A stretch of DNA of 64,000 nucleotides from Zonotrichia leucophrys gambelii (lineage: Eukaryota; Chordata; Aves; Passeriformes; Passerellidae): positions 14,138,038 through 14,202,037 of the forward strand of contig NC_088173.1 in assembly GCF_028769735.1 (NCBI RefSeq), in the 5' to 3' direction. The notes under the pieces were generated by a model, which was given only the letters and a program-made list of their open reading frames with translations, ran no database searches and was not told where the DNA came from. Made by a program: the position numbers and the translations under genes. Every line of letters begins with the position of its first letter. Position 1 is the stretch's first letter. Below are positions 1-57,536 of this stretch, in pieces.

Positions 1-2230
1 AGTCTTAGTCTGGTGAGAAAAATATTTCTTCTCCTTCTTATTTCATTTAACAGGTGTCTGATTTCTGTTATATTCTCTCCATGACCTATTGCACAACAGG
101 CAGTTCATGTATCCAGAAGGCTCCACACATGTCTATTACACACAAGGAAAAGGCCAAAGGCCAATTCAGAACTTCCTCCAATGCTGTTTTCCCCTCCAGC
201 CACCATTAACCTAATGATCCCAGTAAGCCTCAGATACTGTCAGGCAAAGAAATAGGTTTAGTACAACTGATCTAACAAAGTGCAAAATCTAAGTAGCTGG
301 CTGGCAGCTTACTAATGACTTTGTTTCTCATTAAGTCCATGCATGCATATACTGCAAAATGCCCAAAGCTGGCATATTAGCAAGCATCTTCCAACATTCA
401 AATAAGGGTAAACTGTGGTAATAGCCATACCTCTCTTGCCATCTTCCATGACAACCACTTTCCAGCCCTAGCATCACAGGGTTCCACTTTTTCTTATCTC
501 AATTTTCATATCCAGTGGCTTTGGATGACCACCCACTTTATGCTGATACAGATACTCTCGGACTGCACCCTTCTAAACTCTGCAGACGAGATTCAGGTCA
601 CCTATTTTAGGCACATATGCAGGACTATGCAATGCCAATAAATCAGGAACCGGCAGGGTATTAGGCTCCTTGACTCCAAGAAACAGTGAAGAGAGGAAAG
701 CACTTCCAAAAAGTGATAAACATATCTGACTCTCACCTTGGTTAGCAATTTGTAGATCTGCAGTCAATGCTACGGGGACAAAGTGAGCACGGGACCATGC
801 CTGAATTTTGCCCTCTTGACAAGTAGATGACTATACTTTTGTCACATTTAGTTCTTCAACCACACTGTCCATTTCCTAAATATACTGGTGCTTGCCTTGT
901 CAAAGGAAACATCTGTTACTGCTCCACTCATTTTAGAAAGAAGCTATTGCCTTGTTTCTTCTTTCTTGTTCATGATAAGGTCCTTACTGCCTTTGATTCC
1001 CCTACTAAGCTTACAAAATTTTGCTTTCCGCCTCCAGCATTTGAATAAGTTCCCTTACTGATCACCATCCCTTTGCCTTAATGGATAAGGGACTACAAAT
1101 TAAAATTGGTAAGGATAAACAGGTGTAGTCAGGAGGGCAACATCCAGACATGAGTTTTAGAGAGCACTCCATCACACATCATTTCTACTAGGTTTTAAAA
1201 GTTTAATGAGCACAGTTCCTTTCAGACATAAATTGTTTAGATTCCTAATCACAACTCTTACTGCAGGTGAAGGAGGGGATGTTACTCTCTTCAGCTTCTA
1301 TGAGTGCTGCTCTGTGCACAAACCAGGACAGGGCAAAGGAAGAGCTGAGTAAATGCTGTCATTTGTGCTGCTTCTGTACTTCAGCCCACATGGAAGAACT
1401 GGAGTCTGTACTTCAGCCCACATGGAAGAACTGTGCTGTCCTGATCCAGGACATGTGCTGTGAGGTGCTATCTTTTTAACATGCAGACTTTGATGTATTT
1501 GTTTTTCATTACTAACTACAGAAAGTTTAGGCTATCCATAAAACATTATATGCCACAGCTGAAATAAATGAAATCCCCATAGATATTTTAAATGCCTTGC
1601 ACACCATTTCTTCCCTATTAAAGATAAATTCACTAGGGACTAACCTGTGAATGAAAGTTCTTTCTATGGATTTGTTACTGACTGCACTGAACACAGCTGA
1701 CCAAAGCATGGATTTGTGTTCATTAACAATTTCAAAATCTAAACACAGACTTTCATCCTTGATCTGAACTGCTCCATTTTGACATAACAGAGGGGTTTTG
1801 CACCATTATTGAAAAGCATTTTTCAAACCAACAGAAACTTCTGAGGCAGTGCAAGCAGCTAATGATGCATTTCTCACAGAAGAAAGATTTTGTAAAAACA
1901 GTCATCTAGCTGCAGCTCACCTTAGCCTACTCTTTCCTATTTTTACTCTTCCTTTAGAAAACAAAGGCATACAATTGAAAATAATTATCATATTTATTTA
2001 AACCTACATCTAATTAGATTATCTGTCAAAGTTTCCCAAGAAAGTGTTATCTGACAGTACCAGAGACAGCTTTAAAAATTAATTTTAAACTTCTGAATGG
2101 TATCTAATTAGAATATTAGGAGGATTCAGTACCAGGGTACAAGACACATCTGCTGGTTCAAGCTATGCTTATTCTATAATCATACACTTGGCAGACAGAA
2201 TCCAAATGAACATGAGTTAAGGACTCTCAC
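1..2230 (-). other. WWC2 intron 4 (5' part; continues off the left edge)
   Basis: Begins with donor GTGAGA next to exon 4. I looked for the next coding segment of the family (VKKLKREL and following) on the minus strand and did not find it, so exon 5 should lie beyond the left edge. The stretch is AT-rich with no recognisable gene. The only structure noted is a 32-bp tandem duplication at 1373-1433. Confidence 0.8.
1373..1433. repeat. Two-copy tandem duplication, 32-bp unit
   Basis: A unit starting TCTGTACTTCAGCCCACATG occurs at 1373-1404 and again from 1405 to 1433, where the second copy is 29 bp and diverges afterwards. The copies are identical over the shared part, so the duplication is recent. 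It lies inside WWC2 intron 4. Confidence 0.9.
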
Positions 2231-50023
<47,793 letters not shown>

Positions 50024-50025
50024 TC

Positions 50026-50044
50026 ATTAGCATGAGATTAGCAT
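50026..50044. promoter_or_regulatory. Paired ATTAGCAT octamer-like motifs
   Basis: ATTAGCAT occurs at 50026-50033 and again at 50037-50044, starts 11 bp apart and in the same orientation. Each combines a homeobox-type ATTA with a POU-like GCAT half. They form an AT-rich patch inside the GC-rich island. Confidence 0.4.
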
Positions 50045-50062
50045 CCATCTCATCTGCATGCA

Positions 50063-50083
50063 CATTCCTCCCGCCGCATTCCT
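50063..50083 (+). promoter_or_regulatory. Two TEAD/MCAT motifs (CATTCCT) in tandem
   Basis: Exact CATTCCT at 50063-50069 and 50077-50083, same orientation with a 7-bp gap, about 300 bp upstream of the WWC2 start codon. CATTCC(T/A) is the TEAD core. TEAD-YAP drives Hippo-pathway feedback genes, so paired sites in a WWC promoter are functionally sensible. The sites are seen in the sequence; the regulation is inferred. Confidence 0.45.
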
Positions 50084-50097
50084 CAGGGTTAACCCTG
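50084..50097. promoter_or_regulatory. 14-bp perfect palindrome with GTTAAC core
   Basis: CAGGGTTAACCCTG directly abuts the second CATTCCT motif. A dyad this long in a promoter suggests a dimeric binding site, but no factor can be named with confidence. Confidence 0.35.
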
Positions 50098-50647
50098 GCC
50101 GCGCTGCCCGCCGGGCTGGGCCGGGCAGGCCCCGGCCGCGGATCCGGCGCGGAAGCGGCCGGCGGGGCAGCGCGTAGGGCCGGCCGGCGGGCAGGAGCGG
50201 GGGAAAGGCTGCGAGAGGGGCCCGCCTGCTTCCATCGAGCTGTGCCCGGGGGCTCGGCGGGCGTGGGGGCAGGAGGCAGCCCCCCGCGGGGGACGGGCGG
50301 TGCCGGGCGCTCCGGCCGCGTCCCCGCAGCCTGGCGGGCCGGGAGCCCCGCGGTCACCGCCGCCCCGCGGGGACAGCAGCGCCCGGCATGACGGACACCG
50401 GCGCGCCCCGGCCTTTGTCTGCGAGCTTGTGCGGCCCTGCACCGGGCGGCGCAGGAGACGCTGTCGCGGGGCATGTCCTGGCCCTCGGCAGCTTTGCCAC
50501 TGCCTCTCTCCATGCCCTGCGTCGGGGCGGTGTCGGGTTCTCTCTGCCCTGTTCAGGTCCCGCCAGCCTCCCTTCACATCCTTGTGAACTCTCGCTGAAG
50601 TCCAGTAAGGTTCAAGGGTTCCTAAAAAGGACCTTGTTATTTAAAAT

Positions 50648-50753
50648 ACTTGAGTTCTAAATTTAAATACAAATGGGAACCCCTCTTTAACCATGGAAGT
50701 ACCTGAGTTCTAAATCTAAATACAAATGGGAACCCCTCTTTAACCATGGAAGT
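50648..50753. repeat. Two-copy tandem duplication, 53-bp unit
   Basis: Copies at 50648-50700 and 50701-50753 differ at only two positions (ACT/ACC near the start, ATTTAAA/ATCTAAA in the middle). They contain 'ggaacccctctttaacc'. A recent local duplication just outside the WWC2 CpG island. Confidence 0.93.
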
Positions 50754-50816
50754 ACCTAAACTTAGTGGTTTTAGTTTTGTTTTTGTGTGTTTGTTGGTTT
50801 GGGTTTTTTTTAACAG

Positions 50817-50910
50817 AATCATCAGTGAAGAATACGTGTACGCTATGGGTGCCCCGGACTGTTGTGGCCTGAAAAGCAAGCAGCTAAATCGCATAAAGTA
50901 TAGACACCAG
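50817..50910 (+). other. Candidate unannotated exon, divergent from WWC2
   Basis: A long T-rich tract ending TTTAACAG precedes 50817 and CACCAG|GTGTGAG follows 50910, giving a credible 94-nt exon. One frame (starting at the second base) is open throughout, reading IISEEYVYAMGAPDCC then GLKSKQLNRIKYRHQ. A second acceptor/donor pair (TTGCCACAG before 50949, GTAACT after 50993) lies too close to be a separate exon of the same transcript. It could be a divergent lncRNA exon or chance. Confidence 0.2.
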
Positions 50911-51217
50911 GTGTGAGTTACTGAGTGTTTATCTCTCATTTGCCACAGGAGAAGAGTACCCCAGGCTGGTTACCATGGTTCAGCTGATAGAAGGTAACTT
51001 AATGAGCTCTATTAATTTGCATGTGTATCTGATTCCCAAGATCTGGCACCAGAAATAGAGCATCAATGGGGGAATATGACTCTTTAGTTTAGCAGCTAGA
51101 ACTCCTAGGTAACTCAAGTCCCTGTTTCCTAGAATGTTTTATTTCTTTTCACTTAAAGTTACCGGTTTTAAGTGACAAGATTTTCCTGGGATAGGAAGTC
51201 TCAAACCCAGAGCTGGT

Positions 51218-51345
51218 TTTGTGGTGGTTTTTTTGTTTGTTTGTTGGGGCTTTTTGTTTGGGTTTTTGTTTTGTTTTGTTGTCGGGGTTTATTTTGGTTT
51301 TTGGGGCATTTTGTTTTGGTTTTGGGTTTTTTTAATGTCTGTTCA
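51218..51345. repeat. GT/T-rich low-complexity tract
   Basis: Runs of TTTG, TTTTG and GGGGTTT dominate over about 130 bp, giving two meaningless overlapping Phe/Val/Gly-rich frames. Confidence 0.8.
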
Positions 51346-54300
51346 TCTTCTCCATTATAGCTTTCTAGTACTCAGGTCTATAAATTATTCTTCTAGGGCA
51401 ATTTACACTTATTAAGTACTGGACTTGTTCTGTGCATAACAAGTTTTTGGATTCCACTTCAGAGGCCACATATCTGATAAGCATTGAAGTAACTCATTTA
51501 CAGCTATCTAAGTCCTAGTGTTGGGTCTGCTCCTAAATAGAAAATTGTACCAGCAAGATATTATTTTCATTTAGCTAATTGCCTGTCTGGTACAGATAAG
51601 ATCTGCATTTTATTATTTTATTCTGCAATCTTGTCTCCAAATGACCCATATGCCTTCCTCCTCCAGACTTTTTTGAAGATTTTGATGTCTCAGGTAATGT
51701 GCAGTGAAACTGTACATTAACTGTACTTCATACATGAAGTAAGGTCCTGGTAGTTAACAGTGGAGAAAAACTGATCTGTGCTAACTTCTGGATATCCATA
51801 AGAGTTGAGCTGCTTAGGGAATGCAGCAGGATCATTGGCTGTTAAAGAGACAGATGCATTTCTTTTCATTAACAATATTGTTTCAATGAGCTTTTTGATT
51901 TTTAAGGGCCAGTTTTCTTGTCCATCAGTAAAAAAGCATCCCCACATTTACCAAACATTTAGTTTGTGTCCTTTTAAACATACTCAATTTTATAATTTGT
52001 TTAGAAGTGTTGCCCTATAGTGAGAAATTACATGTGGCAGTTGCAGGACAGGATAAACTGAATTTCCTTTTCTGTTTTAATCTGCATTATCAATAAGACA
52101 TTTCAATATGTAAGTTGATAAAAATCTATGGAGGATATACATTTCTTTCTGAAACCAATTGCCAATTACTGATCTTTGGCATTTCCCAGGAGCTTTTATA
52201 ACAATATAGCCTTTTTCATCTTGAAAAAGCAGGCCTGTTATACAGCAGCACTCCGGTACTCCTAGTTCCTAAATAATTCACACAGAAGAAAGAATAAAAT
52301 TAGAAAATCTGTTATACCAAGACAAAACTGGAACATTTGTGTCAATACTTCCTCTGAAGGCGGTCATGGCACCTGAGGGAATATTCAGCTCCTACTCTCT
52401 GTCACCACCAAGGCAGGCGGACCCACATCTTTGATTTTTGGTCAGATGAGATCCAATGGGTGTGGATCTGAGTTATAACCATTTTTACCAATGTAATACT
52501 TCTCATAAGACATCAATATTTTAATTCTCCTAAATAAATGGAAATTGTAGTTCTTAGATTTTGGAAGTGAACACACTGAAGTCATTGCATAGTTGTCTAA
52601 TTTTTAAATATATGCTTGTGTGTCTGTATACAGATGTGCTTACGCTGAAGTTTAAACTGCTGCATGGTGTTAGGCTCACCCCTTCCTCCCTCTAATTTCC
52701 ATTGTTTGAGTACTTCATTGTGTTTCCCTCCATTGTTAGAGTCTACAGTCCAGAATGCTGGTTTAGGGCTACTTAGGCATGACAGTGCTTGACATCAAAT
52801 GGACAAAAAGTAGGTGTTGTTTGTGTAAACAGAGCTTTAATATTGCCAGTGAGAACATATGGCTTTTTGAAGGTATTTTTTCAAGTGTACCTCCTGCATT
52901 TCAACTGATAACCTGCCTAGCATGTTGTGCTGACATTGTCAGCTGACAGCATACCACAGATTGTTTGGCTTAATTACATAAGACAGCATAGTTCAGAAGA
53001 TGTAAGCATGCTTTATTCAAAACACAGAAGGGTTCATATGAATGAGGTGTCCAAAAGCACAAAACAATCTAGCTATGGCATGATTTGTATCAGAAAATAT
53101 GATGGATAACAGGAGGTAATCAGTGTGAAAGAGCTAATCATTCCTGTATTTTGCTTTGCATATGCATGTTTAAGTGGCCTGAAGAAATTCCCATTGTAAG
53201 TAGTGCATAGTTAAAGAATTGAGCTAAAGGGAATTAGAATCATGACTAGAAGAAAAAATGTTTTGTGGTGACTAGAAGAAAAAATGTCTGTGAAAATTCA
53301 GAATACAAGTATGGAAATGTATCCAAAGGAAGTCTTCAAAGGCCTGTACTTGTATCCTGTCACACAACAAGAAACATACCCACTCCAGTCTTTGCTAATG
53401 TAGTTAATCTCCTGATACTCCCTGCTTGCTGCTTCTTTCATAATAAGGCTGTCCCTGGAACTGACGGTGGTCAAATAAACCTGTGTTTGTACCTTGTCCT
53501 TCCCTAACAGGAGACTCCCCTAATTTGATGATCCACTGGAGTGTCATCCCTGGTGAAATGTACAGCTGTTACAGCTCTAACTTCGACTATCCACAAATGG
53601 CTCTGAAGCAGGAGCTGCAGAGGTTTCCCTGAAAGTTTCCATAGCTCAGCTTTCACTGCTTGCACACAGATTTTGAGTATAGAATGAATTGTGAAGTATG
53701 GCAACAGAATTTATTTCTAGAAGCATCTGACAAAAATATTTAAATATATATATTGGTTACTTTGGGGTTTTTTTTTTGAACAATTAAACCACCAAATATG
53801 TTCCATGAGTCTGACTTCTGTCACATGTAGCAACTGTAGAACTCTAAAAAGTGATCCATATTTTCAGCATTATAAATATTTATTTAATAATGGTGAATTT
53901 TATCTGACAGCTCTGGCTTCAAAGAAGAAAGCACACACCAAAAATTCTCTCATATACAGTGAGATTTTTACTTTTTAAAAGTGTTTAAAAAGTCCTGCAA
54001 AGAAAAACTGTGTACATGCATGAGGGAGAAAGGAGGAGGAGTGCTGCTTTTACTGTTGTCAGCTTCTGATGCATGTATACATCTGACAGTAAAAGATCTT
54101 TGAATAATACTGTTTATGGTTGAATTTATGATGAAGCTCTGCAGAATCGATGGAGCCAGATAATGTTTATGCTTATCCAGCTTTTCTTGTTATTCCAAAG
54201 CCTGCTCTATCCACTTACATCTATTTGAACAGCTTGCTGCTTAGACAGTTCTACAGCGATTTCCCAGAGTATCAGTGAAAAAAGACTATGCCAGATTCTG

Positions 54301-56028
54301 CTTCAAATTAATATACTAGCACAGGAGAAAATACTGAGCAATCACATGTTTTCAGTCATAATATGAATCTGAAAGTAAGCACAGAGAATGATTTTAAATT
54401 AGTGTTAGTCTGATTAAAAGTTTAGAGTAGAAAATTAAAAGTTTAGAATGGAAATGATACGAGCTTTGCCTCAAAGTTAGCTGTGGAAATGTGAGCAACG
54501 TTTTCATGGTAAAATCATCTCAAACTCACCTCAAGCCACTCATTAAACTGATTTAACATTCCATTCTGTTAAATCTGATTCATACTGCTGAAATTTCTGT
54601 GGACAAAGAGAAAAGAGGATGGAGAATTTTGGTTGTTCCAAAATCCCTGGAACTGATGAGGTTCAAATTATTGTCTGATGCATATTCCCAAAAGATTCTT
54701 GATGCAGTTTTGGTATTAAACCTCCCATAGTAACAGTCTCACTGTATCTTTTGTGTATTTCTGATACTTGTACACACATTTAGGTTTCCTACATTTCGTC
54801 ATGTCTGTGGAATTACTCTGTATATTCACTGCTGCCTAATGGCTTTGGAAAACCACAAAGCATGTCTGGTTAGCCAGGAAGGGTCCCAAGAGCCTGCTCT
54901 TCTCTTTTGGCCACATGTAAGAAAGAAGCTGGCCAGCAATAGAGGATTACTGCTGATTGGCATGAAGGGAAGAATGGAGGAACTTCTCAGCAGCAGCTCC
55001 TTTGGCAGTGAACAGCAGTTAATTTCTTGAAGTATTTAAGATGTTTTATGAAGTAGTATGCAAGGACACAAGAGCTAATGCTTTTAACAGTTCCTGTCTA
55101 CTATTGCAAGGAGTTAAGTGTTCCCACCTCAGCCAGAGGAAAGCACTTAGTGTACATTTTCTGTGTTGTATCTAAGGGGGGAAACAGATGAAACGTGAAA
55201 TGTCATGTTTTAGCATCCTGAAGTACATTTCTTCTCTGTATTATCTGTGTACTTTCAGGAGCACTGTGCAGTGAATGAAGTAGACTGGACTAATGGAGTA
55301 TTTAACATGTGCATTACAAAATTAAATATGATTCTCTGACTGATGGAGAGGCTTAGGGAACCTTTCTTCTAACAAATGAAAGTTTGTATTTTAAATGCAA
55401 AGAAGTATGGACTTACCAAACTAATATAAAAAAAAGTGTTTCTTTTCCCCTTTACCCACTTTTCATCTCTTCTTCCCCTCAAAAATAGTTTCTTTGCATG
55501 AGTCTGAAGTATTTTGATGTCTGACCTAGCCAATAGCAAAGGAACCTCAATCCTGTCTTATTGCTAAGTGAGGCTAAAATCCATGCTGCAAAAATGAAAT
55601 CAGTCTGTGCAAATTTATAACAAAAATGGAGCTGATCCATCAATACCATGATTTAGCACTTCTAGACTGCTAGAGATGTTGCTGATTTGTATGAATCATT
55701 CTGTGGCAATTTTCATTCTAATCTAGTTATCCAAAACCTAGAATCCGAATGTTTGCAGTTTTTGGAGGATTGAAACAATTTGAAGAACACAGCTTGATAT
55801 TATTATGTCTACTTTTCAGTGAGCATCAAAAAAAGAATTGTGTTAAGTGATATGAATGGAGTAAAAAATACCTATATGAAATAGAGTAGGTATTAGAATA
55901 TTGGGTGCTTTCAGCTCCTGAACTGAATCTATTGAACTAAATTATGTCAATTTTATGATTTCAATATGTGATCTCAGAAATGCTTGGGATAAGCTTTATT
56001 ATCACAAGGAAAACATTATAATTCATAC

Positions 56029-56033
56029 AAAAC
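56029..56033. repeat. Target-site duplication, left copy (AAAAC)
   Basis: AAAAC directly precedes the TGTCATGG terminus and is repeated directly after the far TGACA terminus at 58838-58842. A 5-bp duplication is the expected footprint of integrase-mediated insertion. Confidence 0.85.
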
Positions 56034-57333
56034 TGTCATGGTTTGAGCCTGGCACAGAGCCAGTGCCCCCATGAAAATGCCCCACCCTGGTGTCTGCTGT
56101 GAGATGTGACCAGGAATAAGCAAAACAGGCTCCAACTTAAACATAAATAACACTTTATTACCTAAAACTACAGGAAAAAATAGGAAAGACTATAAGGAAA
56201 AGAAAAAAATTGAAAACCTTACAAAAACCACTTTTCCTCCTCCCCACTCCCTGACTTTCCCAATCCAATACATTCTCTCAAAACAACTGCTCAGCCTTGG
56301 CCCCACACATTAGTATACTCAAACTGCAGTTCATGGAGAGGAAAAGGAGTCCTTCTTGTTCCATAGGCTTCTCGTGGAGACACACTGAGACCCTCGTGTG
56401 CTTCCCTGTCACTCCGGCACCGCCCGGAAAGTCCATTTGCCGCTTGTGACATGTTCCTTCCATGCTCAGTGCTCTCACCACCGAGACATGGATCAGAGCT
56501 GCTTTTAGGGTGGTCTTTCAAGGATGCCTTGTCTCACTCCAAAAAGGCACAGTCTCTGCTTTTGGGACAACTGTCCCCCCCATATATTTCCAACCCCCTG
56601 GGGCCGGGGGGTCCTCACAAATGAACCCTCCTGGTTTTGAGGCACTGCCTCCCCCTAAATGCAGTCTGTGTCACAGGAACAACTGAGTCCATGGCTACAA
56701 GAAAACGTCCAGCCCAAAGGCCACTCCAAATCATCTCTCCCCATCCAATCATCTCCACAAACTTCGGCCAAGGTCCTTATCTCATATCATCTCTCATCTC
56801 CCTTCTTATTCAGCTTCGAGGAGGATTAGCATTTTCGCAAGGCCCCAATCATGCAGGAAAGGGTTAAAAGTTTTCAGTCTCTGTCTGTCGGACGGCTCCC
56901 ACGCACGCTGCCCACACGCTGCCGCTGCGGCCGGGCAGTCCTCCTCCCCCTTCTCGCTGGCTGCTCTCCTGCTCTCCTGGGGGGGGAAGAGGGGGGGGGG
57001 GTGGCTGGCTGCCCGATGTCTCTTGGGGCTCCCCCACCCTTCCATCCTCGAAGCCCCCTCTGTCCAGGCCCTGGCCCCAGGCCTCACCGCATGGCTGTCC
57101 CCTCCCCCGCCCAGCAGCAGCGGGCCGGGCGGGGGAGAGAGATCTGACCTCCTCGCCCGACGAGTCCCAAAGAGGAAATGCCAGGGCAGTGCCCTGCTTT
57201 TAACCCCTGTGTATTCTCGGAGGTGTGTCCAAACCCCACTGGCTACACCAGGTGTCAGTATGAAACTCAAAACCTTCATTGGTTTGACCACAGCTTCCCA
57301 GAATTCCCACTCCTTCCGGGTCAAACCATGACA
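56034..57333 (-). repeat. 3' LTR of the minimal retroelement (1,300 bp)
   Basis: Begins TGTCATGGTTTGA and ends with its exact complement TCAAACCATGACA, a 13-bp terminal inverted repeat, unusually long for an LTR. A minus-strand AATAAA poly(A) signal is at 56154-56159, about 120 bp from the element's 3' end, as expected for the R/U5 region. A minus-strand TATA-like ATATATG at about 56580 is a possible promoter element. G-runs occur at 56979-57001. Small open frames inside recur identically in the other LTR and are not genes. Confidence 0.92.
56154..56159 (-). terminator. Candidate poly(A) signal in the 3' LTR
   Basis: AATAAA on the minus strand, within TAATAAAGTG. The matching copy in the other LTR is at 57657-57662. 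Its position near the LTR's downstream end fits a retroviral R region. Confidence 0.6.
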
Positions 57334-57350
57334 ATCCACCCTTCACCTCC
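57334..57350 (-). other. Polypurine-tract-like sequence next to the 3' LTR
   Basis: The minus strand reads GGAGGTGAAGGGTGGAT directly before the 3' LTR terminus, 14 of 17 purines. This is the position where the plus-strand primer forms during reverse transcription. Confidence 0.7.
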
Positions 57351-57508
57351 GAGAATACACTTTCTAAAATTATCAACAGGACTACAAAACACTTCTACAC
57401 AACAATACCTTAGATTCACTATGACTATTTATCTACCTTAACTTAGTACATGCTTTCCTTATTCTTCTTGGTCTCATCTCACAGCTTTACTTCATCATTC
57501 TCCCGTGA

Positions 57509-57531
57509 TTCGATTCCCGGTCAGGGAACCA
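57509..57531 (-). other. Primer binding site, tRNA-Glu type
   Basis: The top strand here equals the 3' end of tRNA-Glu including CCA (CGATTCCCGGTCAGGGAACC then A), 23 matching bases, so the minus-strand RNA would pair with that tRNA. It starts 5 nt from the right LTR. This fixes the element's orientation and the class of primer used. It is not a tRNA gene because the rest of the tRNA is absent. Confidence 0.88.
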
Positions 57532-57536
57532 AAAAA

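Larger units (their letters stand above)
50571..56028. other. Intergenic DNA upstream of WWC2, no recognised gene
   Basis: AT-rich DNA between the CpG island and the LTR element. It holds the 53-bp tandem duplication (50648-50753), a splice-bounded candidate exon (50817-50910), a GT-rich tract (51218-51345) and a 26-bp-period duplication of TGACTAGAAGAAAAAATGT (53243-53287). I see no other gene or repeat in it. Confidence 0.7.
57334..57536 (-). mobile_element. Internal region of the LTR element (203 bp, no coding capacity)
   Basis: On the minus strand it opens with the primer binding site and ends with a purine-rich tract. Between them are about 160 bp of AT-rich sequence with no open frame worth noting. 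No pol-like motif is present. It is either a deletion derivative of a longer element or a TRIM-like family that is always this short. Confidence 0.9.

Noticed and set aside
1..2230. WWC2 exon 5
   Set aside because: Searched by eye for the VKKLKREL-type continuation on the minus strand and found nothing convincing.
57509..57531. tRNA-Glu gene
   Set aside because: Only the T-arm/acceptor 3' end with CCA is present, at the primer-binding position of an LTR element. Genomic tRNA genes do not encode CCA in vertebrates.
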